Below, piece after piece: positions 47,182 to 56,151 of a stretch of DNA of 64,000 nucleotides. Under the pieces are notes generated by a model. It was not told where the DNA came from and ran no database searches. It saw only the letters and a program-made list of their open reading frames with translations. The first letter of the stretch is position 1. The number at the start of each line of letters is the position of its first letter. The position numbers were made by a program, and so were the translations under genes. The DNA is taken from NCBI GenBank assembly GCA_035626595.1, contig DASPNJ010000109.1:62001-126000 (forward strand). Reading direction: 5' to 3'. Source of the stretch: JAQGMV01 sp035626595 (GTDB lineage: Bacteria > Pseudomonadota > Gammaproteobacteria > Burkholderiales > SG8-41).

Positions 47182-49452
47182 TCAGCAGCCCGCCTTGACT
47201 CCGTCTAGCGCGATGACACGCTCGCGGATCAGCCGCTCCAGCTCGCCGGCCATGCCGATCTCCGCGAGCACGCTCGCCGCGTCCGATCCCGGCTTCGGCG
47301 CCGGCCGGCCGACCGTCACCGGCGTGCGCGAGAGCTTCACACCCGGCGCCGTCGTCGTGATCGGGCCGAAGCCTTCGTGATCGCGGGTTACGGCGAGGCC
47401 GCGCGCCACTGTGAGCGGATCGGTCATGAGCTCGGGCAGGCTCGGCACGACGCGATGCGCGCCAATGCCTGACTTCGTCAGCGTCTCGCTCCACTGCGCG
47501 ACGCTGCGGCTGCGCATGCGCTCTTGCAATGCGCGCTCGAGGTCCGCTCCGCTGCGACCTTCGAGGTCCGCGAGCTCCGTGCACCGTGCAAGCTCTTCCT
47601 CGCGGGCCGCGAGGAAGAGCCAACCGTCGTTTGCTTCGTACAGCCTGTTGAGCGGCCCATGGCCGGTGGCTTCCTGCCCGTGCGGCTCGTCCCAGGCTTT
47701 GCCCGCATAGCTTTGTAACAGCGCCGATTGCAGCATCGTCGCCGTATAGGCGAGCGCGCTATCGACGAACTGTCCTTCTCCGGTTCGGCGACGGTGCAGC
47801 AGCGCGAGCGCGACGCCATAGCACGCCATGAGACCGGTGCCGTAATCGTTCGCCGCGAAAGGCGCCGTCGCGGGCTTCGCGGAGCCGAGGCGCACCTGCA
47901 TGCCGCTGACCGCCTGGCCGATCTGCTCGTGTCCGGGACGCGCGGCGTAGGGACCGATGCTGCCGAAAGTATTCATGTAGCCGAAAACAATGTCCGGCCG
48001 GCGTGCGCGCACCTGCTCGTAGCCGATGCCGAGACGCTCGGCGACGCCGCCGCGGAAGTTCTGCAGCACCACGTCGGCCCAATCGACGAGCTTCCAGAAA
48101 ATCTCCAAGCCCTCTTTCGTCTTCAGATCGAGCAGGATGCTGCGCTTGCCGCGGTTGATGTCGTTATGACGCAGCACCGTCTTCACGTGCGGGCTGTCGA
48201 TTCGGATCACGTCCGCGCCGAACTCGGCCATCGTGCGCCCGCACGTCGGCCCGGCGAGCACGATGCACAGATCGAGAACTTTCACGCCCTGCAGCGCCGC
48301 TTTCAGCTCCCCTCCCCCTGCAACAAACTCCCCTCCCGCTCGATGGGCGAAGGATAGGGTGGGGGTGAAAGCATTCAACTCCTGAAGAATCTCTTCGCGA
48401 TGCTCATCGACCCTCGCTTGCGGCCTCCGCACCGCGCCCGGCGTCTTCGACAACCGCACGTTGATGCCCGGGCCGCGAACGCGCCCCAGCTCCGAATCGA
48501 CGTAGTCCGCGACGATCTTCGATTCCAGCGCCTGTGGATGCTCGAGCCACTCCGCGCTCGTATGGCAGATGACGCCCTCCGAGCCGATCTCCGCGATGAA
48601 ATCCTCCCACTCCTTCGCCGTGCGCGCGCGCATCACCTCGTCGAACTTCTGCGCGAGCTCGCTCGGCGGCAGCTTCGCGTCGCGCCAGCGGTCCATGCCG
48701 ATCGCCTTGATGAACGCCTCGAACTTCTTGTTGTTCGCGACATACATGAGCCAGCGTCCGTCCTTGCACGGCAGTTGGCGGCTCCAGTTGAATTCAGGCT
48801 CCGGCACGGGCTTGCCGTTGACGAGCAGGCCGCGCGCGCCGACCACGCTGAAGGTCGCATCGAAGAGCGGGATCTCCACGCGCTGCCCGAGGCCGGAACG
48901 CGCCCGCGCATTGAGCGCCATGCCCACGCTGACGGCGCACAGAAACGCGGCATACATCGAGCTGTATGGAACGACGGTATAGACGGGCCGGCCTTTCGTC
49001 GCGCTCGTCGCGCGATAGGCGCCAGTCGCCGCGCCGAGGACGCCTTCCCATGCTTTCACCTGCGCGCGCGGATCGTCGGAGGCGAAGCCGGGCAGCGAGC
49101 AATAAATCAAACGCGGGTTCGCGGCTGTCATGGCCGCGGCGCCGAGTCCGAGACGGTCCATCACGCCGGGACGGAAGTTCTCGATCACGACGTCGGCGCT
49201 CGCGATGAGCTGCCGCGCCGTCTCGCGGTCAGCGTCGTCCCGCAGATCGAGGACGATGCTGCGCTTGTTGCGGTTCCAGGTCGCATTGGCCGGCCTGTTC
49301 CAGCGCGGCCCGCCGGGCGGATCGACTCGGATCACGTCGGCGCCCTGGTCGCCCAGCAGCATCGCGGCCATGGGCCCTGCGATGTACTGGCCGAAATCGA
49401 TGACGCGGATGTTGGAGAGGACGGACACGGGCGGCTCACTGCTCGACCGCAT
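47182..49452 (-). CDS. Double-domain CaiB/BaiF (class III) CoA-transferase
   Basis: This 756-residue protein is two CoA-transferase III domains in one chain. The first half opens with IRVIDFGQYIAGPMAAMLLGDQGADVIRVD and the second with VKVLDLCIVLAGPTCGRTMAEFGADVIRID, given here as IDFGQYIAGP and LDLCIVLAGP. The catalytic Asp of this family usually lies about 169 residues in; the matching region is not unambiguous by eye. The two halves are joined at about residues 366-386 (FTPTLSFAHRAGGEFVAGGG) by text that is a family D dispersed repeat read in frame. The enzyme should move CoA between acids. It lies divergent from a Bug gene. Confidence 0.83.
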   Translation of the reverse strand: MRSSSEPPVSVLSNIRVIDFGQYIAGPMAAMLLGDQGADVIRVDPPGGPRWNRPANATWNRNKRSIVLDLRDDADRETARQLIASADVVIENFRPGVMDRLGLGAAAMTAANPRLIYCSLPGFASDDPRAQVKAWEGVLGAATGAYRATSATKGRPVYTVVPYSSMYAAFLCAVSVGMALNARARSGLGQRVEIPLFDATFSVVGARGLLVNGKPVPEPEFNWSRQLPCKDGRWLMYVANNKKFEAFIKAIGMDRWRDAKLPPSELAQKFDEVMRARTAKEWEDFIAEIGSEGVICHTSAEWLEHPQALESKIVADYVDSELGRVRGPGINVRLSKTPGAVRRPQARVDEHREEILQELNAFTPTLSFAHRAGGEFVAGGGELKAALQGVKVLDLCIVLAGPTCGRTMAEFGADVIRIDSPHVKTVLRHNDINRGKRSILLDLKTKEGLEIFWKLVDWADVVLQNFRGGVAERLGIGYEQVRARRPDIVFGYMNTFGSIGPYAARPGHEQIGQAVSGMQVRLGSAKPATAPFAANDYGTGLMACYGVALALLHRRRTGEGQFVDSALAYTATMLQSALLQSYAGKAWDEPHGQEATGHGPLNRLYEANDGWLFLAAREEELARCTELADLEGRSGADLERALQERMRSRSVAQWSETLTKSGIGAHRVVPSLPELMTDPLTVARGLAVTRDHEGFGPITTTAPGVKLSRTPVTVGRPAPKPGSDAASVLAEIGMAGELERLIRERVIALDGVKAGC
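48302..48372. repeat. Family D repeat inside the CoA-transferase gene
   Basis: CTCCCCTCCCCCTGCAAC...CTCCCCTCCCGCTCGATGGG...GGTGGGGGTGAAAG carries the same words as the intergenic elements at 15781-15868 and 53072-53120. It encodes the linker between the two CoA-transferase domains, with the frame kept open. Confidence 0.62.
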
Positions 49453-49484
49453 CTTATACCCGGCAGTCGTTGCATCACCGCTGT

Positions 49485-49590
49485 TATTGCGAGGGCGCCA
49501 ACGCGGGCCGCGGCAATCGCATAGCCGTCATTGCGAGGCCGCCAATGCGGCCGTGGCAATCCCGTGGCGCACGTCTGTCATTGCACGTTC
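49485..49590. repeat. Dispersed palindromic repeat, family B, tandem copies
   Basis: TTGCGAGGGCGCCAACGCGG...GGCAATCGCATAG and CATTGCGAGGCCGCCAATGCGG...GTGGCAATCCCGTGGCGCACG are two related units in a row. They fill most of the 200-base gap between the CoA-transferase and Bug genes. Confidence 0.65.
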
Positions 49591-49652
49591 TTCTTGCCAC
49601 CCGCCGCGTGACCATTCACGATGGGTGTTCGCGCCCTGAGGAGGATGCACCG

Positions 49653-50615
49653 ATGCGTATAACTTCAACGATCGTTTGCTGCGCCGCACTCACCTTGCCG
49701 TTCGGCGCACAGGCACAGGAATATCCCGCCAAACCGATCCGCATCGTCGTGCCCGTCGCGGCCGGAGGCTCGCCCGACGTGCTCGCGCGGTTGATCGGCG
49801 AGAAGATGCGCGAACGCATGGGCCAGCCCGTCATCGTCGACAACCGTGTCGGCGCGGGCCAGATGATCGGCGCGGACCACGTTGCCAAGTCAGCACCCGA
49901 TGGCTATACGATCCTCCTGCCGACTGCCACCTACTGCGGCAGCGCCGCGATTCAGCCGAAGCTTCCTTTCGATCCGCTGAACGACCTCACCGGCGTCGCG
50001 ATGGTCGGCGTCGGTCCGCTGCTGGTCGCCGTACATCCTTCGGTGCCGGTGAAGAACATCAAGGAGCTCATCGCGCTCGCGAAATCGCGCGCCGGCCAGA
50101 TCAACTACGGCTCCGCGGGCACGGGCAGCGTGATCCATTTCGCCGCCGAGGTATTCGCGTCGAACACCGGGATCGACATCGTGCACGTGCCGTACAAGAG
50201 CGGCGCGCCTGCGGTGGCCGGCGCGGTTGCGGGGGAAGTGCCGATGATCTTCATGAGCCTGCCTTCGGTGTGGGCGCAGGTGAAGGCGAACCGGCTGCGC
50301 GCAATCGCCGTGACGACTGCGAAGCGCTCCAACTTCGTTCCGGATCTGCCGACCATCGCCGAGGCCGGCGTACCGGGTTACGAAGCCGTTCAGTGGTGGG
50401 GCGTGCTTGCGCCTTCGAAAGTGCCCGCCGCGATCGTCGCGAAGCTCAATGCCGAGATCAACACGATTCTCTCGGCGGAGGACATGCGCTCGAAGCTCTC
50501 GAACGAAGGCGCCGACCCGGTGCTGATGACGCCGGAAGCGTTCACGGGCTTCGTGAGGAGCGAGATCGCGAAGTTCAGGAAAGTCGTGAAGGAGCGGAAC
50601 ATCAAGGCGCGCTGA
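49653..50615 (+). CDS. Bug/TctC family periplasmic substrate-binding protein
   Basis: This 320-residue protein starts at ATG 49653 after GAGGAGG. Its signal peptide ends near GAQAQ. Motifs are YPAKPIRIVVPVAAGGSPD, VDNRVGAGQMIGADHVAKS, APDGYTILLPT and LPTIAEAGVPGYEAVQWWG. It is an orphan receptor divergent from the CoA-transferase gene, which could process the CoA ester of its ligand, though this is only a neighbourhood guess. A family A palindrome follows its stop. Confidence 0.9.
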   Translation: MRITSTIVCCAALTLPFGAQAQEYPAKPIRIVVPVAAGGSPDVLARLIGEKMRERMGQPVIVDNRVGAGQMIGADHVAKSAPDGYTILLPTATYCGSAAIQPKLPFDPLNDLTGVAMVGVGPLLVAVHPSVPVKNIKELIALAKSRAGQINYGSAGTGSVIHFAAEVFASNTGIDIVHVPYKSGAPAVAGAVAGEVPMIFMSLPSVWAQVKANRLRAIAVTTAKRSNFVPDLPTIAEAGVPGYEAVQWWGVLAPSKVPAAIVAKLNAEINTILSAEDMRSKLSNEGADPVLMTPEAFTGFVRSEIAKFRKVVKERNIKAR

Positions 50616-50631
50616 GGCGGGCTGATTGGGT

Positions 50632-50660
50632 TCGTAGGGTGCGCCAATGGCGCACCGGCG
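50632..50660. repeat. Family A palindromic repeat between convergent genes
   Basis: CGTAGGGTGCGCCAATGGCGCACCGG is one half element, with GGTGCGCC and GGCGCACC as its stem. It lies between the convergent Bug and SDR genes. Confidence 0.58.
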
Positions 50661-50682
50661 TCGGCGCCGATCGCACCGACAA

Positions 50683-51435
50683 TCAAAACAACGTCTGCCC
50701 GCCGTCCACGGCTATCGTCTGACCTGTAACCCACCCGGCGGCATCACTCGCGAGAAACAACGCGACCTTGGCAATCTCCTCCGGCGTGCCCAGCCGTCCG
50801 AAAGGCACGCTGCGCAAGGTCGCGTTGTAGAGCTCCGGATCCCTCGTCTTTCTGCGGTCCCAAACGCCGCCCGGAAACTCGATGGATCCCGGCGCGATGC
50901 AGTTCACACGAATCTTCTTCGCCGCGAGCTGCGCCGCCTGCGTCAGCGTGTACTGAACCAGCGCCGCCTTCGCCGCGCCGTACGGCGCGTGGCGCGCGCT
51001 CTGCTGGAGCCCCGCGATCGAGGAGATATGGATGATCGAGCCGGCGCGCGACTTCTCCAGATAGGGCAACGCGGCCCGCGACGCGCGCACCGGCGCGAGC
51101 AGATCGACGTTGATGCTCGCCGCCCAGCCGGCCTCGTCGTCGCTGCCCGCGAAAGCTGACGCGTTGTTCACCAGCACGTCGATGCCGCCGAGCGCCTCGG
51201 CCGCGGCCTGCACGTACCGCTTCACTGCGTCACCATCGCTCAGGTCGCACGTCAACGCGTGCACCTTATGACCGATGCGGCGGAGCTCACCTTCGGTTTC
51301 ACGCAGGGCAGACTCGCCGCGGGCGCAGATGGACACGTTCGCGCCGGCCTTCGCGAACACGAGCGCGATTGAACGGCCGATCCCGCGCGATCCGCCCGCG
51401 ACCAGCGCGCTGCGGCCGGTCAGGTCAAGGTGCAT
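50683..51435 (-). CDS. Short-chain dehydrogenase/reductase
   Basis: This is a 250-residue SDR. The cofactor loop is ALVAGGSRGIGRSIALVFAKAG near residue 10. NNASAFAG is near 88, the catalytic serine lies in IIHISSIAGLQ near 138, and the YxxxK pair is PYGAAKAALVQ near 153. All catalytic residues of the classical family are present. It reduces or oxidises a hydroxyl or keto group with NAD(P). ATG 51435 (MHLDLTGRSALVAGG) is chosen over an upstream ATG that adds seven residues. The ThDP enzyme lies upstream on the same strand, 61 bases away. Confidence 0.87.
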   Translation of the reverse strand: MHLDLTGRSALVAGGSRGIGRSIALVFAKAGANVSICARGESALRETEGELRRIGHKVHALTCDLSDGDAVKRYVQAAAEALGGIDVLVNNASAFAGSDDEAGWAASINVDLLAPVRASRAALPYLEKSRAGSIIHISSIAGLQQSARHAPYGAAKAALVQYTLTQAAQLAAKKIRVNCIAPGSIEFPGGVWDRRKTRDPELYNATLRSVPFGRLGTPEEIAKVALFLASDAAGWVTGQTIAVDGGQTLF

Positions 51436-51496
51436 AACAGCCGTTCGCACCGGCAAACACGCCGTTCGCCCTGAGCCCGTCGAAGCGCGAACGCAC

Positions 51497-53044
51497 CTAC
51501 ATCACCACATCAATGAGATACGGCCCGCGCTGCGACATCGCGTAGCTCAATTGCTTCGTGAGCGCCTCCAGGTCGTGCACCTGCGCGCCGGGCATGCCGA
51601 GGCTCTTCGCCATGCCCTGGAAATCGATCGTCGGCCGATCGAGCGACAGCATGTCGATCGCGCGCTGTCCCGGCTGGGCCGCGCCGACGTCGGCGAGCTG
51701 GCTGTAGAGGATTTTGTACGAGCGGTTCGAGAAGATCATCACGCAGACATCGAGGCTCTCGCGCGCCATCGTCCACAGCGACTGGAACGTGTACATCGCG
51801 CTGCCGTCGCCGATCATCGCGATGACTTTGCGATTCGGGCAGGCGACCGCCGCGCCGACGGCGACCGGTGTGCCGTAGCCGATCGAGCCGCCCATGTTGT
51901 TCAGCCAGTCGTGCGGCGGCGCGCCGGCCGTGAACGGAAAAAAGTTGCGGCCGGTGGTGATCGATTCGTCGACCACGATCGCACCTTCGGGAATCGTCGC
52001 GCCCAGCGCATAGCCGAGACCTTCCAGCGTGAACTTCCCGGTCGGGCGTTCAGGGCGCGAGGCTTGAGCCACACCCGCCGGCTTCTCGTTCAAAGCACCG
52101 AGCTCCGCGGCAAGCGCTTCCAGCGACGCGACGGCATCACCGTCGACCGCGCAGAGCACGGTGGTCTCACAGCCCGCCGGCGTCAACAGACTGGGCTTGT
52201 TCGGATACGCGAAGAACGCCACAGGCTCTTTCGCGCCGACCAGCACCATCTGCGTGACGCCCTTCAACTGCTCCTGCGCGGTCTCGACGACGAAGTTCAG
52301 ACGCAACGTCGCGACACGCCCGGCACCGCGCTCGATGCGTGCCGTACCGCCGGCGGCCTGTATGCGGCAGCCGGTTTTCGCCGCGATCTTGCCGGCGAGC
52401 TCCAGCCCCCGTGTGCGGAGCGCGCGGCCGCCGAGAAAGAGCATCGACGCCTTGCCATGCGTGAGCGCCTTGGCTGCGGCGACCACGTCTTCGCTTCGAG
52501 GTCCTGCGGGCGCGGGCGTATCAGGCGTATCGGCGACGCCATCCGCTTCGCCCCACGCGGTGTCCGCGGGGAGTATGAGCGTGGCGATCTGGCCCGGCGC
52601 CACGCGCGCGGCCTGAACTGCGAGCGCGCCATCACCCGCAACGGACTTGGATGAGGTGGATGTCTTCACCCAATGCGAGAACGGCCGCGCGATACCTTCG
52701 ATATCCGCGGTCAGCGGCGCGTCATACTGAATGTGATGGAGCGCATGCTCGCCAACGATGTTGACGATGCCCGACCCGGCCTTCTTGGCGTTGTGCAGAT
52801 TCGCCGCGGAATTCGCGAGACCCGGACCCAGATGCAGCAGCGTGCTCGCCGGCGTATCCGTCATGCGGTAGTAGCCGTCGGCCGCGCCGCTGCACACCCC
52901 CTCGAACAGTCCCAGGATGCAGCGCATGCCCTCGACGCGATCGAGCGCGCCGACGAAATGCATTTCGGAAGTGCCCGGGTTAGCGAAGCACACGTCCACG
53001 CCGCCCTTCAGCAGCGTGCGAACCAGACTCTCGGCGCCGTTCAT
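51497..53044 (-). CDS. Thiamine diphosphate-dependent enzyme (acetolactate synthase large subunit-like)
   Basis: This 515-residue protein has the PYR domain (CFANPGTSEMHFVGAL, with the catalytic glutamate in GTSEMH near residue 26), a central domain and the PP domain. The ThDP motif runs from MIGDGSAMYTFQSLW to MIFSNRSYKIL. Family members form or cleave C-C bonds of 2-oxo acids: acetolactate synthase, benzoylformate decarboxylase and related enzymes. No regulatory IlvH-like subunit is adjacent, so an anabolic ALS role is unlikely. The SDR gene follows it on the same strand. Confidence 0.85.
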   Translation of the reverse strand: MNGAESLVRTLLKGGVDVCFANPGTSEMHFVGALDRVEGMRCILGLFEGVCSGAADGYYRMTDTPASTLLHLGPGLANSAANLHNAKKAGSGIVNIVGEHALHHIQYDAPLTADIEGIARPFSHWVKTSTSSKSVAGDGALAVQAARVAPGQIATLILPADTAWGEADGVADTPDTPAPAGPRSEDVVAAAKALTHGKASMLFLGGRALRTRGLELAGKIAAKTGCRIQAAGGTARIERGAGRVATLRLNFVVETAQEQLKGVTQMVLVGAKEPVAFFAYPNKPSLLTPAGCETTVLCAVDGDAVASLEALAAELGALNEKPAGVAQASRPERPTGKFTLEGLGYALGATIPEGAIVVDESITTGRNFFPFTAGAPPHDWLNNMGGSIGYGTPVAVGAAVACPNRKVIAMIGDGSAMYTFQSLWTMARESLDVCVMIFSNRSYKILYSQLADVGAAQPGQRAIDMLSLDRPTIDFQGMAKSLGMPGAQVHDLEALTKQLSYAMSQRGPYLIDVVM

Positions 53045-53071
53045 CAGCGCATGATAGCAGCCGACTCATGC

Positions 53072-53152
53072 GCCAAACCCGCCCTCGCCCCGAAAGCGGG
53101 GAGAGGGTTCGGGTGAGGGAAAGACGCCGTAGGGTGCGCCGATGGCGCACCG
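53072..53152. repeat. Family D and family A repeats side by side
   Basis: At 53072-53120 a family D element (CCCGCCCTCGCCCCG...CGGGGAGAGGGTTCGGGTGAGGG) is followed at 53128-53152 by a family A element (CGTAGGGTGCGCCGATGGCGCACCG). They fill the gap between the ThDP gene start and the small lipoprotein gene end. Confidence 0.6.
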
Positions 53153-53167
53153 ACCAATCAACGCCCG

Positions 53168-53356
53168 CTAATAACGATACGGATTGTTCGGCCGCCTGTC
53201 GTGACGATTCGGCACGCCGTCTCGATCCCGGTCACGGTCGCGATAGCTGTAGTCGCGGTGACCGCGGTCGTAGTGGCCGTCGTGATACGCCGGATAAGCC
53301 ACGCACCCGGACAACAGGGTTGCGGCGGCAATCAGCGCTGCGGTGAGCTTGCTCAT
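53168..53356 (-). CDS. Small lipoprotein with Arg/Asp/His/Tyr-rich tail
   Basis: This 62-residue protein has a lipoprotein signal (LTAALIAAATLLSGC), with lipidated Cys at residue 18. The mature part is rich in His, Tyr, Arg and Asp (YHDGHYDRGHRDYSYRDRDR) and is probably disordered. ATG 53356 follows AGGAGG. No domain is recognised; similar short RDR-rich lipoproteins occur in Burkholderiales. The 156 bases upstream hold the promoter region and a half family B repeat; I saw no further feature there. Confidence 0.68.
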   Translation of the reverse strand: MSKLTAALIAAATLLSGCVAYPAYHDGHYDRGHRDYSYRDRDRDRDGVPNRHDRRPNNPYRY

Positions 53357-53460
53357 GTGCGACCTCCTGACGTGGTGTGGCGTCAGTTAGTCCGCACAGT
53401 GCACGCGGAAATCCGCAGGATTACAAACTCTTACAGCTGTTACACAGAAGGACAAACTCG

Positions 53461-53507
53461 AGGTGCGCCACGAAATTGCTTCTTCGCGCAGCGCTCCTCG
53501 CAATGCC
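53461..53507. repeat. Dispersed repeat, family B (half element)
   Basis: GGTGCGCCACGAAATTGCTTC...GCTCCTCGCAATGCC is the right-hand half of the element at 8082-8184. It lies between the small lipoprotein and the deacylase gene end. Confidence 0.5.
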
Positions 53508-53512
53508 GATCG

Positions 53513-55225
53513 TCATTTCACCCCCGCCACCCCCGACCTCAACAGCTTCCCTCCCAGCGCGCCCGTGTGCTCCCCATTCCTGAACGCCACCTTCCCGGCG
53601 ATGATCGTCGCCGCGATGCCGCTCGATTTCTGCTTGAGCCTGCGCGCGCCTGTCGGAAGGTCGTTCTCGATCGTCGGCATCGCCGGTGCGATCGTCTCGG
53701 GGTTGAAGACGTTCAGGTCCGCGATCGCGCCCTGACGCACTAAGCCGCGGTCCGTGAAGCCCCACGCCACCGCCGGCGTGAGCGTGATCATCTTCACCGC
53801 TTCTTCGAGGCTGAACGCGCCCTTCTCGCGCATCCAGTACGCGAGCAGGTGCGTGTGGATGGAGGTGTCCATGATGAGGCTCACGTGCGCGCCGGAATCC
53901 GAGAACGTCATGACCGTGCGCGGATGCTTGAGCGTCTTCAGCGACTCCTCGTCGCTCTTCGGCACCGTCGTTTCATCGAACTGCATGAAGAGCTGGTTGA
54001 AGTCGCTCTCCACCGCGAGGTCCATCATGGCTTCGACCGGACTGACGCCGCGCTTTTTCGCCAGCTCTTCGACCGTCGGGTTGCCCGACACCGCGCTGTT
54101 CACGACGTACATATAGTTGTAGGTGGGCTTGCGCGGCTCGCCGCCGCCGGTCCGATAGCTGCCCTTCAGCGTCGCGTCGATCAGGCGCTTGCGCGTGGCC
54201 GGGTCCTTGAACGCCTTCTTCTGCTCCGGATACGGGAGCGAGCGCACCTGCTGCCACTCGGGGAAGTCGTCGAACTGGAGCCGCCCCTTGAACGAGAGCA
54301 CGTGCGAGATGCCGCGCGTGTGCGTCTGGCCGAACATGCGTCCGCCGGCCTGCGCCGTATCATCGAGGAGCTTCAGCAGATCCTGAGAGCCGGGCGTTCC
54401 CGCCGGCATGCCGAACGTGATCGGCACGCCGCTCTGCACCGCGAGATCGCGGAGCCGGTCGTTGACGCGCTTGCGCACTTCCGGGTCCTTCGAGCGCGAT
54501 TCGCGTTCGCGCGCATATTCGAAGATGCCGCGGCCGGTCGTGCCCATGGTGCACACGAGCTGCGAGAGCTCTTCCCAGGTGCCGTGGTTCGATGCGACCG
54601 GACGGCCATCCGGATCGGGCAGCTTGTGCCCGGTGGAAAGCGACGAAGTGAAGCCGACCGCGCCGGCATCCATCGCGTCCAGCAACTCGGCTTCCATCGC
54701 GCCAATGTCGTCCGCCGTCGCCTTCTGCTCGAACGCCCGCTCGCCCATGACGTAGGTGCGCAGCGCAGAGTGCCCGATGTTGCACGTGTAGTTGATCGCC
54801 TTGGGCAGCTTGTCGACCACGTCCATGTATTCGCGGAACGTCGTCCAGTCCCACTTGACCGCCGCCCCGATCGCTTCGGGCGAGATGTCTTCGGCCCGGA
54901 TGATGTTCGAGAGGATCATGTCGGCCTGCTCGGGCGCGCCTGGCGCGAGCGTGAATCCGCAGTTGCCCATAACGACGGTGGTGACGCCGTGCCAGGAGGA
55001 GCAGCTTCCGATCGGGTCCCAGAAGACCTGCGCGTCCATGTGCGTGTGGCCGTCGATGAAACCGGGCGTGACGACGAGCCCGGTGGCGTCGATCTCTTCT
55101 CTGCCTTTTTCGCGGATGCGGCCGATGGCTGCGATGCGGTCGCCGGTGACTGCGACGTCGGCGCGGTAGCTGGGGAGACCGGTGCCGTCGACGACGGTGC
55201 CGTTGCGGATGACGAGGTCGTACAT
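53513..55225 (-). CDS. N-acyl-D-amino-acid deacylase-like amidohydrolase
   Basis: This 570-residue metal-dependent hydrolase starts at ATG 55225 after GAGGAG. It begins MYDLVIRNGTVVDGTG and carries VTPGFIDGHTHMDAQVFWDP (the HxH metal-binding pair near residue 62). VVMGNCGFTLAPG and FSDSGAHVSLIMDTSIHTHL are D-aminoacylase/dihydroorotase-type landmarks. It removes the acyl group from N-acyl-D-amino acids or acts on related cyclic or linear amides. An upstream frame of 85 further codons is open but is made largely of family C repeats (FPRRRES words), so it was not used. Confidence 0.86.
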   Translation of the reverse strand: MYDLVIRNGTVVDGTGLPSYRADVAVTGDRIAAIGRIREKGREEIDATGLVVTPGFIDGHTHMDAQVFWDPIGSCSSWHGVTTVVMGNCGFTLAPGAPEQADMILSNIIRAEDISPEAIGAAVKWDWTTFREYMDVVDKLPKAINYTCNIGHSALRTYVMGERAFEQKATADDIGAMEAELLDAMDAGAVGFTSSLSTGHKLPDPDGRPVASNHGTWEELSQLVCTMGTTGRGIFEYARERESRSKDPEVRKRVNDRLRDLAVQSGVPITFGMPAGTPGSQDLLKLLDDTAQAGGRMFGQTHTRGISHVLSFKGRLQFDDFPEWQQVRSLPYPEQKKAFKDPATRKRLIDATLKGSYRTGGGEPRKPTYNYMYVVNSAVSGNPTVEELAKKRGVSPVEAMMDLAVESDFNQLFMQFDETTVPKSDEESLKTLKHPRTVMTFSDSGAHVSLIMDTSIHTHLLAYWMREKGAFSLEEAVKMITLTPAVAWGFTDRGLVRQGAIADLNVFNPETIAPAMPTIENDLPTGARRLKQKSSGIAATIIAGKVAFRNGEHTGALGGKLLRSGVAGVK

Positions 55226-55336
55226 GGTGGACTCCTCCCGGGGTGGAACCACCATCATAGCCCAGGGCTCGCGGGATCCGAATCTCGTTACGATCGCCGC
55301 GGCCTTTCGGAGAGCGTCGGAAGTAGGCTGCGCGTT

Positions 55337-55432
55337 ACTGGATTCCCGCCTTCGCGGGAATGACGGGAGTAGGCCCGCCTTCGCGAATGACGGAGTAGCC
55401 CGCCTTCGCGGGAATGACGGAGTAGCCTCCAG
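55337..55432. repeat. Family C palindromic repeats, three copies
   Basis: Words CCCGCCTTCGCGGGAATGACGG and shortened copies follow each other with a spacer of about 20 bases. They lie in the 280-base gap between the deacylase and DUF1326 genes, which otherwise holds only the DUF1326 ribosome-binding site (GAAGGAGG). Confidence 0.65.
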
Positions 55433-55506
55433 CCTTGCGCGGCGCTCGGCGACGGCGTTAGCCTCTTTCGACCGCAGCATTGTCAGTCAACCCTGAAGGA
55501 GGCGCC

Positions 55507-56151
55507 ATGACACCCTGGGAAATCGAAGGCCGCGAGCTCATCAACTGCAACTGCGCCTACGGCTGCCCCTGCCAGTTCAATGCCCGTCCGACGCACGGCA
55601 ACTGCGAGGCGATGGGCAGCATCGCCATAGACCGCGGCCGTCACGGCGAGGTGCGCCTGGACGGCCTGAAGATCGCGGTAGTCTTCCAGTGGCCCGGCGC
55701 GATACACGAGGGCAAGGGCAAGTGCCAGCCGATCGTGGACGTGAACGCGAACGCGCAGCAGCGCGAGGCGCTGCTCAGGATCATGTCGGGCCAGGACACG
55801 GAGCCGTTCGCCACCATGTTCGCAGTCTTCGCGACGACCCTGGAGAAGGTGTTCGATCCGATCTTCGCGCCCATCGAGTTCGAGGTGGACGTGGACGCGC
55901 GGCGCGGCAAGGTCCACGTCGATGGTGTCTTCGAGATCACCGGCGAGCCGATTCGCAATCCCGTGACCGGCAAGGAGCATCGCGCGCGCATCGACCTGCC
56001 GCATGGATTCGAGTACGAAATCGCGGAAATGGGGTCCGCCTCGAGCAAATCCAAAGGCAATATCGCGATCGAGTTGAAGGACAGCTACGCGCAGTTCGCG
56101 CGGCTGCACATGAACAACCAGGGAATCGTCCGGCATCGCACCGCCGCGTGA
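55507..56151 (+). CDS. DUF1326 family protein
   Basis: This 214-residue protein starts at ATG 55507 after GAAGGAGG. A Cys-rich start (NCNCAYGCPCQFNARPTHGNC, cysteines at about residues 14, 16, 20, 22 and 33) is the DUF1326 signature and is a likely metal-binding site. The rest is a beta-rich domain with no membrane segment. The next gene (DUF2182 membrane protein) starts inside its stop (GTGA), so the two are translationally coupled. The family's role is not established. Confidence 0.78.
   Translation: MTPWEIEGRELINCNCAYGCPCQFNARPTHGNCEAMGSIAIDRGRHGEVRLDGLKIAVVFQWPGAIHEGKGKCQPIVDVNANAQQREALLRIMSGQDTEPFATMFAVFATTLEKVFDPIFAPIEFEVDVDARRGKVHVDGVFEITGEPIRNPVTGKEHRARIDLPHGFEYEIAEMGSASSKSKGNIAIELKDSYAQFARLHMNNQGIVRHRTAA

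Noticed and set aside
55226..55480. 85-codon N-terminal extension of the amidohydrolase
   Set aside because: It is formed mostly by palindromic repeats (FPRRRES words), and the enzyme's normal start MYDLVIRNGT has a good ribosome-binding site.
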